The notes beneath the pieces are model-generated. The model had not been told where the DNA came from and did not search any database. It saw only the letters and a program-made list of their open reading frames with translations. A stretch of DNA of 64,000 nt from Chlamydiota bacterium (GTDB lineage Bacteria; Chlamydiota; Chlamydiia; Chlamydiales; JACKPQ01): contig JAJFLZ010000017.1 of the NCBI GenBank assembly GCA_021772435.1, positions 1 to 64,000 of the forward strand, read 5' to 3'. A program made the translations under genes and the position numbers. Shown piece by piece: positions 37,219 through 46,207 of this stretch; the stretch's first letter is position 1, and each line of letters starts with the position of its first letter.

Positions 37219-40200
37219 CTAGCCATCCTTGGTTATGGCGATCAACGCCGGCTCACCATTTAAATCCCATTTAGTACCTTGCGTATCCTGAAAATCAAGC
37301 TTTGTAATCAGCGTCTCTGATGTGATGTACTCTTTATATTTTTCAAAGCATTTTTGCACAGCCAGACTCGTCTCAATCGAAACGTGGATGCGGTCTGTCA
37401 CTTCAAAACCCTCGTTGCGACGCATCGTGTTTAGCTTATTCACAATTTCTCTGGCTAGGCCCTCTTCTCTGAGCTCATCATTAAGGTTAGTATCGAGTGC
37501 AATCGTCATGCCATTTTGACTATCTGCGATCAAATCCCCTTTTACCTGCCGCTGAACCTCTACATCTTCAGGCGTTAGCATAATGATTTCTCCATCGACG
37601 GGAAGTTCAACTTCCTGCCCATCGCTAAGTGCACCCAATTGCTGCGCAGATAAATTTCCGATCGCTGCTTTGACAAACGGCATCAAGCCGCCTACTTTTT
37701 TACCCAGTGATCTAAAATTGGGCTTGGGAAGCAGTTCAACAAATTCTGTCTCATCCGTATGGAATTCCAAATTTTTGACATTGAGCTCATCACAAATTAG
37801 CTGCTTCTGCTCTTTTAAAGCGGCAATAGTATCGGCATCGCTAGAAACCAGATGAGCTAAGGCTAAGGGCTGGCGGACCTTGATTTTATTTTCTTTCCGT
37901 AGGGCGTGACCCATGCTGACGACAGTCTGCGCAGCTCTCATTTCCCTTTCTAGGCTGCTATCTTGCAAATCTTGAACAGCCTTTGGAAAATCACACAAGT
38001 GAACTGACTCTGGATCGTCATCTGTCTTCAAATTTTGGTAAATGCTGTCGGAGAGAAATGGAATAAACGGCGCAGCGATTTTTGAAAGTGTTTTTAATAC
38101 ATGGTAAAGCGTTTGAAAAGCCGCTCTGCGATCGGGCGAATCCTCATCTGACCAGAATCTGGGACGGCATCTGCGAATATACCAATTTGTGAGTTGATCG
38201 ATAAACGCTGTAAATGGATTCACAGCATCGGCTAAAGTATATTTTTCCATCGCGCTCGAAACATCAACGATAAGTGTTTGCAATTTAGACAAAATCCACG
38301 CATCGATACCTTCTGGCGATTTTAGTTTTCCAGGTTTCCACTCGTAGATGTTGGCATAGGTGGCAAAAAACACATACGCGTTCCAAAGCGGGATTAAAAA
38401 TTGCCTGAGAACAAGCTCCACACCCCGTTCTGAAAAACGCAAATCATCAGCATAAACAGCAGGGCTATTTAGCAAAAATAATCTGACGGCATCTGCGCCG
38501 TACTTATGAATGACAAGACCTGGTTCAGGATAGTTTTTCAGCCGCTTTGACATCTTGTTACCATCTTCAGCTAAAATCATGCCATTGACGATACAATGCC
38601 GAAACGCCGGCTTACCAAAGAGCGCCACGCCAAGTACAGTTAATGTGTAAAACCACCCGCGCGTCTGATCCAGCCCCTCAGCGATAAACTCAGCAGGGAC
38701 TTTTGCGCACTCCTTTTCTCCATCCTGGGCGTACGGCATTGAACCTGATTCAAACCAGCAATCGAAAACCTCTGAGATGCGCTTATAAACCTTACCGTCT
38801 TTTTCAAATGTGATGTCATCGATAAAGTGGCGGTGCAGATCTTCGACTTTTTTGCCTGATAGACGCTCCAATTCATCTGTGCTCTCGATCACGATACACT
38901 CGCCATCTTCACTTCTCCAAATCGGAATGGGCGTGCCCCAAAAACGATTGCGCGATACCGCCCAATCTCTAGCATTTTCTAGCCACTTACCAAAACGCCC
39001 CTTTTGAATATGTCCTGGTACCCAAGTGATCTCATCATTTGCAGCAATCAGCTGATCTTTAATTTTCTCAACCGCGATAAACCATGTGCTGACAGCTTTG
39101 TAAAGTAGCGGCGTATCGGAGCGCCAGCAAAACGGGTAGCGGTGGCGAATTGTCGCCTGCTTAAAAATCTTGCCCTCGCCCTTGAGCTTGCGCATGATTG
39201 CCTTATCGGCATCCTTGACAAATTGCCCTTCCCACTCACCGGCTTCCTTTGTAAACTTTCCGTTTTGATCAACGGGACATACCGGCTCGATGCCCTCGCG
39301 TTTGCAAACGTAAAAATCCATCTCACCAAATGCTGGCGCTGCATGAACAAGGCCCGTGCCGCCGCCAGCTTCAACGAACTCATCGGCAAGCACCTGAAAA
39401 GCATTATCGCTCGCCTCTTCCAAAAACAGATCAAATGGAGGATAATACTTGCGACCTACAAGCTCAAAGCCCTTCATCTTTTTGATAATTTTTGGCTCGT
39501 CCTTAAAATAGGATCCCACACATGCTGCAGCTAAAATCAACTGGTCACCCTCGTGCTCCACTTGTACATAATCGAGCTCAGGATGCACGATGACGGCCAT
39601 ATTCGAAACAAGCGTCCAAGGCGTTGTCGTCCAAATCAAAAGATGCACGCCCGGCTCATCTTTCAAGGCATATTTCACTGTCAGCGACGGATCATCCACA
39701 TCGCGGTAATTTAAATTCGCTTCAAAATTCGATAGCGGCGTGCCCAACTTTGCCGAAAACGGCATCACCTTAAAGCCTTCGTAGACAAGACCCTTATCCC
39801 ACAGCTGCTTAAACACCCACCAGCACGACTCCATAAATTTTGGATCCATCGTCTTGTAAGTGTCCTTAAAGTCCAGCATGCGACCCGTCCTGAGAACCGT
39901 ATCCTGCCACTCAGTTGAGTAGCGCATCACGATCGAGCGGCACTCTTCGTTAAACTTATCAATGCCAAATGCCTCGATCGAAGGCGCGCCAGACAGCTCC
40001 TTGGCCTTTTCAATCTCATTTTCCACCGGCAAGCCGTGGCAATCCCAGCCAAAACGCCTCGGCACATACTTGCCTTGCATTGTCTGGTAGCGCAGCACCG
40101 TATCCTTAATCGTTCCAGCTAAAATGTGACCATAATGGGGCAAGCCCGTTGCAAACGGCGGCCCATCAAATGTGACAAAATGCTCTTCACCTTTTCGCTG

Positions 40201-40293
40201 ATCAATCGATTTACGGAAAATATCGGCCTGTTTCCAAAGCGCTAAAATCCGCTCTTCACGCTCGGCAAAGCCTTCTTTTATAATCTCAAACAT
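37219..40293 (-). CDS. ileS: Isoleucine--tRNA ligase
   Basis: 1024 residues, class I synthetase. The HIGH-type motif is PPFATGLPHYGHILAGT (45-61) and KMSKR is in GNKMSKRLKNYPEP (about 580). The editing (CP1) domain includes WTTTPWTLVSN and GTGLVHAAPAFGEMDF. The length and lack of a C-terminal zinc cluster place it in the long, eukaryote-like IleRS type 2 class, which Chlamydiae carry and which is often less mupirocin-sensitive. The small membrane gene follows with zero spacing. Confidence 0.97.
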   Translation of the reverse strand: MFEIIKEGFAEREERILALWKQADIFRKSIDQRKGEEHFVTFDGPPFATGLPHYGHILAGTIKDTVLRYQTMQGKYVPRRFGWDCHGLPVENEIEKAKELSGAPSIEAFGIDKFNEECRSIVMRYSTEWQDTVLRTGRMLDFKDTYKTMDPKFMESCWWVFKQLWDKGLVYEGFKVMPFSAKLGTPLSNFEANLNYRDVDDPSLTVKYALKDEPGVHLLIWTTTPWTLVSNMAVIVHPELDYVQVEHEGDQLILAAACVGSYFKDEPKIIKKMKGFELVGRKYYPPFDLFLEEASDNAFQVLADEFVEAGGGTGLVHAAPAFGEMDFYVCKREGIEPVCPVDQNGKFTKEAGEWEGQFVKDADKAIMRKLKGEGKIFKQATIRHRYPFCWRSDTPLLYKAVSTWFIAVEKIKDQLIAANDEITWVPGHIQKGRFGKWLENARDWAVSRNRFWGTPIPIWRSEDGECIVIESTDELERLSGKKVEDLHRHFIDDITFEKDGKVYKRISEVFDCWFESGSMPYAQDGEKECAKVPAEFIAEGLDQTRGWFYTLTVLGVALFGKPAFRHCIVNGMILAEDGNKMSKRLKNYPEPGLVIHKYGADAVRLFLLNSPAVYADDLRFSERGVELVLRQFLIPLWNAYVFFATYANIYEWKPGKLKSPEGIDAWILSKLQTLIVDVSSAMEKYTLADAVNPFTAFIDQLTNWYIRRCRPRFWSDEDSPDRRAAFQTLYHVLKTLSKIAAPFIPFLSDSIYQNLKTDDDPESVHLCDFPKAVQDLQDSSLEREMRAAQTVVSMGHALRKENKIKVRQPLALAHLVSSDADTIAALKEQKQLICDELNVKNLEFHTDETEFVELLPKPNFRSLGKKVGGLMPFVKAAIGNLSAQQLGALSDGQEVELPVDGEIIMLTPEDVEVQRQVKGDLIADSQNGMTIALDTNLNDELREEGLAREIVNKLNTMRRNEGFEVTDRIHVSIETSLAVQKCFEKYKEYITSETLITKLDFQDTQGTKWDLNGEPALIAITKDG

Positions 40294-40461
40294 ATCCTAG
40301 CTAGCGTAACTAAAAAAACCTCTTTTTTCCAGTTGAAAATTACCCCTATACCGATTAAACTGGTCCTGCATATCATAAGTAATTGATTATGAAGGGGACA
40401 ATTTTTTATAAACCCTTGATTATCAATGACCAAAAGATGTGCAAAAAAGTCCAAAATATGG

Positions 40462-40467
40462 TATAAT
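40462..40467 (+). promoter_or_regulatory. -10 box of the tmRNA promoter
   Basis: Consensus TATAAT, 7 nt before the first nucleotide of mature tmRNA. No good -35 hexamer is visible at 16-18 bp (best is TGTGCA). Confidence 0.65.
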
Positions 40468-40474
40468 TACTATT

Positions 40475-40871
40475 GGGGGTGCACCGGTTTCGACTTGGGA
40501 GCAAAGCACCTGTGGCATGCAGAGGATATCGGTTGGCCTCTTAAAAAATCCGGTAAAACGATAATTGCTAAAGAAAGCAAAGTTGTTCACGTAGATTTTT
40601 CTGCATCTGAACAAATGGCTGCTTAAGACCTAACCGTTTTAAGTGCCCGATCACCTAAAATTAAACCAAGGGTTTTAGACTGATCGTTATATTTCTTGGT
40701 GTGAGTGCCTAGAGTCGCTTTTTTGCTAGGTATTTCGAGATTTTAAGAAGCAGGTTGATCTTAAGCGGGGCGTCTTACGGCAGGATTGATCTTTAAAAGC
40801 ATAAGACGATAAGCATGTAGTCACAAGTGGGGCGTATTCTAAGGACGAGAGTTCGATTCTCTCCACCTCCA
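40475..40871 (+). ncRNA. ssrA: tmRNA (SsrA)
   Basis: 397 nt. The 5' end GGGGGTGCACCGGTTTCGAC and the 3' end with GTTCGATTCTC and CACCTCC are the classic tRNA-like parts; GGGGGTG pairs with CACCTCC to form the acceptor, discriminator A at 40871. The tag frame reads AKESKVVHVDFSASEQMAA and ends in a TAA stop (40624-40626). It rescues stalled ribosomes and marks products for proteolysis through the AA-ended tag. Pseudoknot arms follow (40640-40800). CCA is not encoded. Confidence 0.95.
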
Positions 40872-40895
40872 TCTCCTTCATTAAGGTAGAACATT

Positions 40896-41558
40896 ATGGC
40901 AAAAATTTTGCTTTTGCTCATTGCATTCTCTCAATCCCTTTTCGCCACGGTTCATGTCTTTGGCGATTCCCACTCTCGCATGTTCACAGGCTTCCCGAAC
41001 ACTAAAATTCATCATCTAGGCCCAGTCACGATGCATAGAGCAGGACGAGACAATCAAAAATTGATTTCGTTAAACAAATTCAATGTTAGAAAATCTGATA
41101 TTGTCGTTATGGTATTTGGAGAAATTGATATGCGGTGCCATATCAAAAAAATAGCCGAAAAAGCAAATAAGTCACCGGACATCATCATCCAAGATCTAGT
41201 AAATCGTTTTGGATTAGGTGTTCAAACAATTACGAAAAGCTTGAATCCACACCAAGTCGTGATATGCGAAATCATTCCCCCCATCGACATTTCCAAAGAC
41301 CCTGCCAGAGCAAAAGCCTTAAGAAAATGCAGTTTCCCAGTGATTGGAACAACTGTTGAAAGAGTCCACTACAATAAAACGCTCAATCATTTGCTCAAAG
41401 CAGAATGTGATCGCTATGGCTTTACATTTTTTAAGTACAGCCATAAGTGCAAAAACGCCCAAGACTGTTTAGACACCTCTTTTGCTGATACGTCCGTACA
41501 TATTCATCAAAACTACAGATATAAGATTCAAAATGCTTTCAAGCAACTGCAACTCTAG
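40896..41558 (+). CDS. Exported SGNH-hydrolase-like protein
   Basis: 220 residues, ATG with AAGGT upstream. MAKILLLLIAFSQSLFATV is a signal peptide. The first SGNH block is VFGDSHSRMF (nucleophile Ser about residue 25), then VMVFGEIDMRCH in place of the G/N blocks, and near the end DTSVHIHQNY with a catalytic-type Asp-x-x-His. Similar proteins act on acylated sugars or lipids; the substrate is unknown. It directly follows tmRNA. Confidence 0.65.
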   Translation: MAKILLLLIAFSQSLFATVHVFGDSHSRMFTGFPNTKIHHLGPVTMHRAGRDNQKLISLNKFNVRKSDIVVMVFGEIDMRCHIKKIAEKANKSPDIIIQDLVNRFGLGVQTITKSLNPHQVVICEIIPPIDISKDPARAKALRKCSFPVIGTTVERVHYNKTLNHLLKAECDRYGFTFFKYSHKCKNAQDCLDTSFADTSVHIHQNYRYKIQNAFKQLQL

Positions 41559-41650
41559 CTCACCCAGATCAACTGGAAGCTATTCAAAACCTATACTAGC
41601 AAAAAAACATCAAAACGCTTTATGGGTAAAGAAACAAAAGGATCTTTACC

Positions 41651-42271
41651 TTGAAAGCGTTTTTTTGCATTAGTCTTATTTTTGGAAGCTGCCTTTGGGC
41701 AATGACGCCTCAAGAGGCGGTCAAAGAGCTCATGGATGGCAATAAACGTTATTTGAGCGATCAGTCTGAGCATCCTAACCGCAATCTAGAACGCAGGCAA
41801 GAGCTCACCGATGCGCAAGCTCCTTTTGCTGTTGTTGTGAGCTGCTCTGATTCCAGGGTCGCCCCTGAGATCATCTTTGATCAGGGCTTGGGCGATCTGT
41901 TTGTCGTGCGCGTTGCCGGTAATGTGATTAGCGAAACAGAGCTTGAAAGCATCAAATATGCAGCCCTTTATCTCAAGTCATCAACAATCCTCGTCATGGG
42001 CCATGAAAACTGCGGTGCCGTTGATACCGTGATTCAAAATAACACTAAAGATATTCCAGAGATTACAAAACTCATTTACCCTGCTGTTAAACGTGCAAAA
42101 CAAAAAAACACATCTGATCTGCTCAAAAGATCCATTCAAATAAATGCTATCAACATGGCTAACATTTTAACACAGTCGCCTGATTTACAACCTCTTATGC
42201 GATCTAAAAAAATTTCCATCAATGCTGCTTACTACGATCTGAAAACCGGATCTGTTAAAATATTGAATTAG
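41651..42271 (+). CDS. Beta-class carbonic anhydrase, exported
   Basis: 206 residues with a TTG start (AAGGA about 10 nt upstream; no ATG fits). MKAFFCISLIFGSCLWA is a signal peptide, so the enzyme should be periplasmic. Zinc ligands are Cys65 in VVSCSDSRVAPE with its Asp67-Arg69 dyad, and His118/Cys121 in MGHENCGAVD. It interconverts CO2 and bicarbonate. Start and export are inferred from sequence; family assignment is firm. Confidence 0.9.
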   Translation: MKAFFCISLIFGSCLWAMTPQEAVKELMDGNKRYLSDQSEHPNRNLERRQELTDAQAPFAVVVSCSDSRVAPEIIFDQGLGDLFVVRVAGNVISETELESIKYAALYLKSSTILVMGHENCGAVDTVIQNNTKDIPEITKLIYPAVKRAKQKNTSDLLKRSIQINAINMANILTQSPDLQPLMRSKKISINAAYYDLKTGSVKILN

Positions 42272-42307
42272 ATAGCATTTAATCCACCCTTTTGACACAA
42301 TGGGTTA

Positions 42308-43570
42308 ATGGATAAATTTTTTGATCAGCTAAATTTGCATAATGACATTTTAAAGGCAGTAGAAACCGAAGGTTACACAGAGCCGACAGATATTCAAAAG
42401 CAAGCGATACCTTTGGTGATTGAGGGGCAAGACCTCTTAGCATCAGCACAAACAGGAACCGGCAAAACAGCAGCCTTTTTACTACCAATACTAAACAAGA
42501 TCGTTACAGGTGAGAGAACAGGTGGCCCTAGAGCCCTTGTCTTAGCTCCGACGCGTGAACTTGCCCTGCAAATTGAAACGCAGGCAAAAAAATACAGCCG
42601 CTATCTGCGAGCCTTTAAAACGGTTTGCGTTCTTGGCGGAGCCCCTATGAGCGTGCAAATGCGCAAACTATCCAAACCCTTTGATCTATTGATCGCAACG
42701 CCCGGCAGACTGATTGACTTCATGGATCGGAAAAAAGTTGACATCACTGGGATTGAAGTGCTCGTTCTTGACGAAGCTGACCGCATGTTAGATATGGGAT
42801 TTATCGATCCTGTCAAAAAAATTGCAGCGAAAACACCAAGTGATCGTCAGACACTCCTCTTTTCAGCCACCATGCCAAAAAGTGTGATCAAACTCGCCGA
42901 GCATCTGCTGCGTGACCCAACCGAAGTTAAAATCCACCATCAGCATGACAAAAACGAAAATATTCAGCAAAATCTGCACTATGCCGATGATCTAGGACAC
43001 AAAAACCGCTTACTCGACCACATTTTGAATGAAAAATCGCTTTCAAACGCGATTGTTTTCACATCGACAAAGCGCCATGCAAGCAAGCTACTTCGCGAGC
43101 TGCAAGACAAAGGCTACCAAACAGGTGCAATGCACGGCGATATGAGCCAAAGACAGCGCACACGCACCATCACAGAGCTAAAAAATGGCAAAATCAACAT
43201 TCTTGTAGCAACTGATGTGGCAGCACGTGGTATCGATGTTAAATCGATCACCCACGTCATCAATTTCGACATGCCGCAAAGCGTGGAAGATTACGTTCAC
43301 CGTATCGGCAGAACAGGCCGTGCTGGAGCAAAAGGCACTGCGCTATCTTTTGTCACCAGAGGCGAGTCGTATTTTATCAAAAAAATCGAAAAATACACCG
43401 GCCAAATCATCGATCCCCTCGTTATTACAGGTCTTGAGCCTAAAGCGCCCAAGAAGAACCAAAACAGCGAACCAAGAAACTTCAGACAACGACGTCCCTT
43501 TGGCAAAAAACCAGGTGGACCAAGTAACGGTCAAAACAAGCGATTCACCAAAAGACGCCACGGCAGATAA
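42308..43570 (+). CDS. rhlE: DEAD-box RNA helicase (RhlE-like)
   Basis: 420 residues. The Q motif GYTEPTDIQKQAIP is followed by AQTGTGKT (48-54), PTRELALQIE, LDEADRMLDMGF (about 155), a SAT box, VATDVAARGIDV and HRIGRTGRAG. The basic tail (RRPFGKKPGG, then RFTKRRHGR) is typical of RhlE proteins, which act on ribosome assembly and mRNA decay. Starts 36 bp after the carbonic anhydrase, possibly cotranscribed. Confidence 0.92.
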   Translation: MDKFFDQLNLHNDILKAVETEGYTEPTDIQKQAIPLVIEGQDLLASAQTGTGKTAAFLLPILNKIVTGERTGGPRALVLAPTRELALQIETQAKKYSRYLRAFKTVCVLGGAPMSVQMRKLSKPFDLLIATPGRLIDFMDRKKVDITGIEVLVLDEADRMLDMGFIDPVKKIAAKTPSDRQTLLFSATMPKSVIKLAEHLLRDPTEVKIHHQHDKNENIQQNLHYADDLGHKNRLLDHILNEKSLSNAIVFTSTKRHASKLLRELQDKGYQTGAMHGDMSQRQRTRTITELKNGKINILVATDVAARGIDVKSITHVINFDMPQSVEDYVHRIGRTGRAGAKGTALSFVTRGESYFIKKIEKYTGQIIDPLVITGLEPKAPKKNQNSEPRNFRQRRPFGKKPGGPSNGQNKRFTKRRHGR

Positions 43571-43593
43571 CACCGTTTCCTTTCTACACGTAT

Positions 43594-43620
43594 TCTGAAT
43601 CTAAACAAAAGAGCTCAGGT
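43594..43620. mobile_element. Decayed MITE end
   Basis: CTGAATCTAAAC...AGAGCTCAGGT matches the outer end of the MITE family in reverse orientation, with about 8 bp missing. The stop codon TAA of the ATPase gene lies exactly at its border (43620-43622). Confidence 0.65.
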
Positions 43621-44948
43621 TACCGAGTCGATTGTTGCAATAGCTCATTTAATCGATACATCAAATAGAGCGGTACTGACAAAATCTTGCCTTCTTTTTT
43701 CAGAGGAAGTGCTGATAACCTCAGACCAAAATGAGCCTGCTTTTCTTCAAGGAATAATTGCAATGACCTCAGCCTTCCCGTAGCACCCGCTTTAACTTCG
43801 ATGGGGATGATCTTTCCATCAAAGGGAAACACATAGTCAACTTCTGCGCTATTTGTGCCTTTTTCTCGGTGCCAAAAAAACAGTTTTTTGTCTTCAATTG
43901 GCCGACCGTTACACAACAACTCCTGACCGACAAATTGCTCTGCTAAAGCCCCTTTGTTCATCAGCATGATGTCTTGCTTGATAATGTTTTCAATATCAAT
44001 GTGGCATGCCCGGTGAGCCAAACCAATATCAATAAACAAAGGCTTAAATTTGCGCTCGTTCATTGTGCCAATTAACGGCACTCCAGTTGCAGTCGTTGCA
44101 TGTACCAAGTGTATCAATCCCGCGTCGCTTAATTTTTCTAAAGCATTTTTAAGCGTACGTGACTGAATATGAGGAGCAATTTTCGAATATTTAAACCATT
44201 CTGCAATATGAAGTGGAGCTTTTTCAAACAATAGCTCTAAGTATTTATGCTCGGTATATTTTGAATATTTTCCAAAATCTTTTCGATAGCCGAGCAGCAA
44301 TGTTGATTGCATATCCTGACAAGCTAAAAGATCTTGAGTATTTTTGTACTTTGCAACAACAGCTGGCATGCCCCCTAAGACAAAATACAAGCGAAGAAGT
44401 TTTTGACACTCATCATGCAAGGCTGAGCTTGGAGGATTTTCAAAAGAAACGGCGTCTAATTGCTCAAGTAAAAAATCCTTTTCTAAAGCCATTAAAAATT
44501 CGTGAAAAGACAAAGGATACTGATAGAGAAACTGAACGCGGCCAACAGGCATCCTAAAATCAGGAGCATGCAAAGCAAATTCCAACAAAGATCCCGCCCC
44601 GATGATATGCAACTCTTGCATTTCTTCTTTAAAGTAACGCAAAGCCATAATAGCGCTCGGGCATTCTTGAATCTCGTCAAAAAAAACCAAACACTTACCA
44701 GGTCGGATTTTTTTTTGAAATCGAGCCTCAATTTGAACTAGAATTTCACGAGGGTCAAAAGTGTCAAAGATTTCTTTATATTTGGGATCTTTTTCAAAAT
44801 TTAACTCAAAATAGTCATCAAAAGCTTCTTGCCCCAGCCTGCGAACACAGTACGTTTTACCAACCTGCCTTGCACCTCGCAACAAAAGAGGCATGTGATC
44901 TGGGTCGTTTTTCCAGTCTAAAAGAGCTTGATCAATTTTCCGTTTCAT
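43620..44948 (-). CDS. AAA ATPase with DUF4143 domain (copy 2)
   Basis: About 442 residues from ATG 44948 (MKRKIDQALLDWKNDPDH), which aligns with the start of copy 1; an in-frame ATG at 45020 lies upstream of the promoter and is unlikely. Walker A LLRGARQVGKTYCVR, Walker B LVFFDEIQECPS, sensor GAGSLLEFAL, and C-terminal NSAEVDYVFPF...IIPIEVKAGATG. Same subfamily as the gene at 15482, about 40% identical by eye. The promoter is 6 nt from the ATG, and the stop codon falls in a decayed MITE end. Function unknown. Confidence 0.85.
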   Translation of the reverse strand: MKRKIDQALLDWKNDPDHMPLLLRGARQVGKTYCVRRLGQEAFDDYFELNFEKDPKYKEIFDTFDPREILVQIEARFQKKIRPGKCLVFFDEIQECPSAIMALRYFKEEMQELHIIGAGSLLEFALHAPDFRMPVGRVQFLYQYPLSFHEFLMALEKDFLLEQLDAVSFENPPSSALHDECQKLLRLYFVLGGMPAVVAKYKNTQDLLACQDMQSTLLLGYRKDFGKYSKYTEHKYLELLFEKAPLHIAEWFKYSKIAPHIQSRTLKNALEKLSDAGLIHLVHATTATGVPLIGTMNERKFKPLFIDIGLAHRACHIDIENIIKQDIMLMNKGALAEQFVGQELLCNGRPIEDKKLFFWHREKGTNSAEVDYVFPFDGKIIPIEVKAGATGRLRSLQLFLEEKQAHFGLRLSALPLKKEGKILSVPLYLMYRLNELLQQSTR

Positions 44949-44954
44949 ATCCTT

Positions 44955-44983
44955 ATTATGCAGAAAAATGGGGGTTATTTCAA
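44955..44983 (-). promoter_or_regulatory. Promoter of ATPase gene 2, leaderless arrangement
   Basis: On the minus strand: TTGAAA (44978-44983), 17-bp spacer, CATAAT (44955-44960), then only AAGGAT before the ATG at 44948. Transcription should begin at or next to the start codon. From -35 to ATG it closely resembles the promoter of ATPase gene 3. Confidence 0.65.
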
Positions 44984-45007
44984 GCAGTTTATGCAGATAA
45001 ATGGGGG
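44956..45007. repeat. 19-bp direct repeat, 33-bp period, over the ATPase 2 promoter
   Basis: TTATGCAGAAAAATGGGGG (44956-44974) and TTATGCAGATAAATGGGGG (44989-45007), one mismatch, start points 33 bp apart. The first copy covers the -10 box and part of the spacer, so a protein bound here would block the promoter. Confidence 0.8.
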
Positions 45008-45056
45008 CATAAATATGCAAGTCACTGATAGTCAGTAAATATATTTCTTGCTATAA

Positions 45057-45117
45057 GCCTGAGTTCCTTCCTTTTGATTATTTAGAATCAGAGTTGATGA
45101 TAACTGATGTTACGTGC
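45057..45117. mobile_element. Decayed MITE left half
   Basis: CCTGAGTTCCTTCCTTTTGA followed by TTATTTAGAATCAGAG matches the first ~38 bp of the MITE family with substitutions. Resemblance fades after 45093 but GATAACTGATG...GTGC can still be aligned. With the piece at 43594 it brackets ATPase gene 2. Confidence 0.6.
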
Positions 45118-45128
45118 AGAGGTGAGTG

Positions 45129-45191
45129 TTGACAATGCAGCTACAGCGAAAAGGTACAAGAGCACATAGATAACTATTGGGCTTTAGTCCG
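45129..45191 (-). pseudogene. Duplicated internal fragment of cyoE
   Basis: 63 bp aligning end to end with 46387-46450 inside cyoE: for example GCGAAAAGGTACAAGA and CTTTAGTCCG are identical in both, overall about 80%. The stop codon of the lipase-like gene (45184-45186) lies inside this fragment. It is a scar of a duplication of cyoE when the lipase-like gene was placed here. Confidence 0.8.
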
Positions 45192-46080
45192 TTAGAGAAA
45201 AGAATAGAAAGGTAGCCATTGCCAAAGCACCAATGTCAAAAATTATGGTGCTTATGGAAGTTTTTTTGACTTTATGTAAATCATATATCCACTGTGCAAT
45301 GTTTTCATCATCGACAAGGCCAGCATGGCCGTGACTTCCAGTATACCAGTAGCATTTATGGGTAGCTTTACTACACATCACTTCTTGCGGAAAGACCATG
45401 AAATCCCAGTTAGAAATAACATGATTAATTTTAAATGATGCCTCTTTGAGTTTTTCATTGAGGTCTTGAATCTTCTCACAATGACGTCCTAGGTTATTTT
45501 GGACAATTGACGGAGCAAGCAAACAGTCAGCAGCATCCGTGCCTTGCATTGGAGAGCCTATAGTTGTGATTTGATCTACACTAAACTTTCCTTGTAGGGC
45601 AATTTCAGCAACCTGTAGCCCACCATACGAGTGACCAATCAAACTAATCTCTTTATCATCTGATTCAGAAAGAATTTGTTCAATTGCAGTTGATACTTGA
45701 GCAGCGCAATCCTCAATTCCTAATTTTGTATTATTTTGAACTTGAACTGCATACATAGGTCGATTTAGACCCATGTCTGCCATACAATTGAACAGTGGCA
45801 AACTATCAGAATATAGAGCACCTCGGCCATGAACGTAAATGATTGGGTTGCCGAAGCCTGGCTTCATTTGCACCCAATTACAACCTTTAGGTAATTGTGG
45901 AGCTTGATAAGAATAGACTAGTTTATGATACAAACCATCTTTAATGTTATTGTAGATGTTGGCAGTAAAAGCAAAGACAGATTTCGCAACTACGACAATA
46001 GTTCTTAAAATCGAATAGACCGCGTCAGTAACGACCCTTGCAACACGACACGTAACTGCTGTAAAATTAACATCAACCAT
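45184..46080 (-). CDS. Alpha/beta hydrolase (lipase-like) with hydrophobic ends
   Basis: About 298 residues from ATG 46080. The hydrolase core has PIIYVHGRG (oxyanion region, about 80-88), the nucleophile elbow SLIGHSYGGLQVAE (about 145-158), and TTIGSPMQGTDAAD, resembling bacterial triacylglycerol lipases. A likely catalytic His is in GSHGHAGLVDDENI. The N-terminus has a long hydrophobic helix (about 15-45) and the C-terminus another (ISTIIFDIGALAMATFLFF), so it is probably membrane-anchored. The stop lies in the cyoE scar. AT-rich; likely acquired, possibly acting on host lipids. Confidence 0.75.
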   Translation of the reverse strand: MVDVNFTAVTCRVARVVTDAVYSILRTIVVVAKSVFAFTANIYNNIKDGLYHKLVYSYQAPQLPKGCNWVQMKPGFGNPIIYVHGRGALYSDSLPLFNCMADMGLNRPMYAVQVQNNTKLGIEDCAAQVSTAIEQILSESDDKEISLIGHSYGGLQVAEIALQGKFSVDQITTIGSPMQGTDAADCLLAPSIVQNNLGRHCEKIQDLNEKLKEASFKINHVISNWDFMVFPQEVMCSKATHKCYWYTGSHGHAGLVDDENIAQWIYDLHKVKKTSISTIIFDIGALAMATFLFFSLTD

Positions 46081-46207
46081 ATTTAATACCAAATTTAATA
46101 AATTTTAATACAATATTAATAGTTTAATTTATTTTTGTCAATTTAAATGTATTAATCTTTTAACAAAAAAGTGCGCAACACATTAATTATTAATTATTTA
46201 AATACTG

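Noticed and set aside
40426-40626. 66-residue frame upstream of the SGNH gene
   Set aside because: It is the tmRNA 5' part and its tag frame, not an independent protein.
41559-41650. Extra gene between the SGNH hydrolase and carbonic anhydrase
   Set aside because: Only a 63-residue frame crossing both neighbours; no support.
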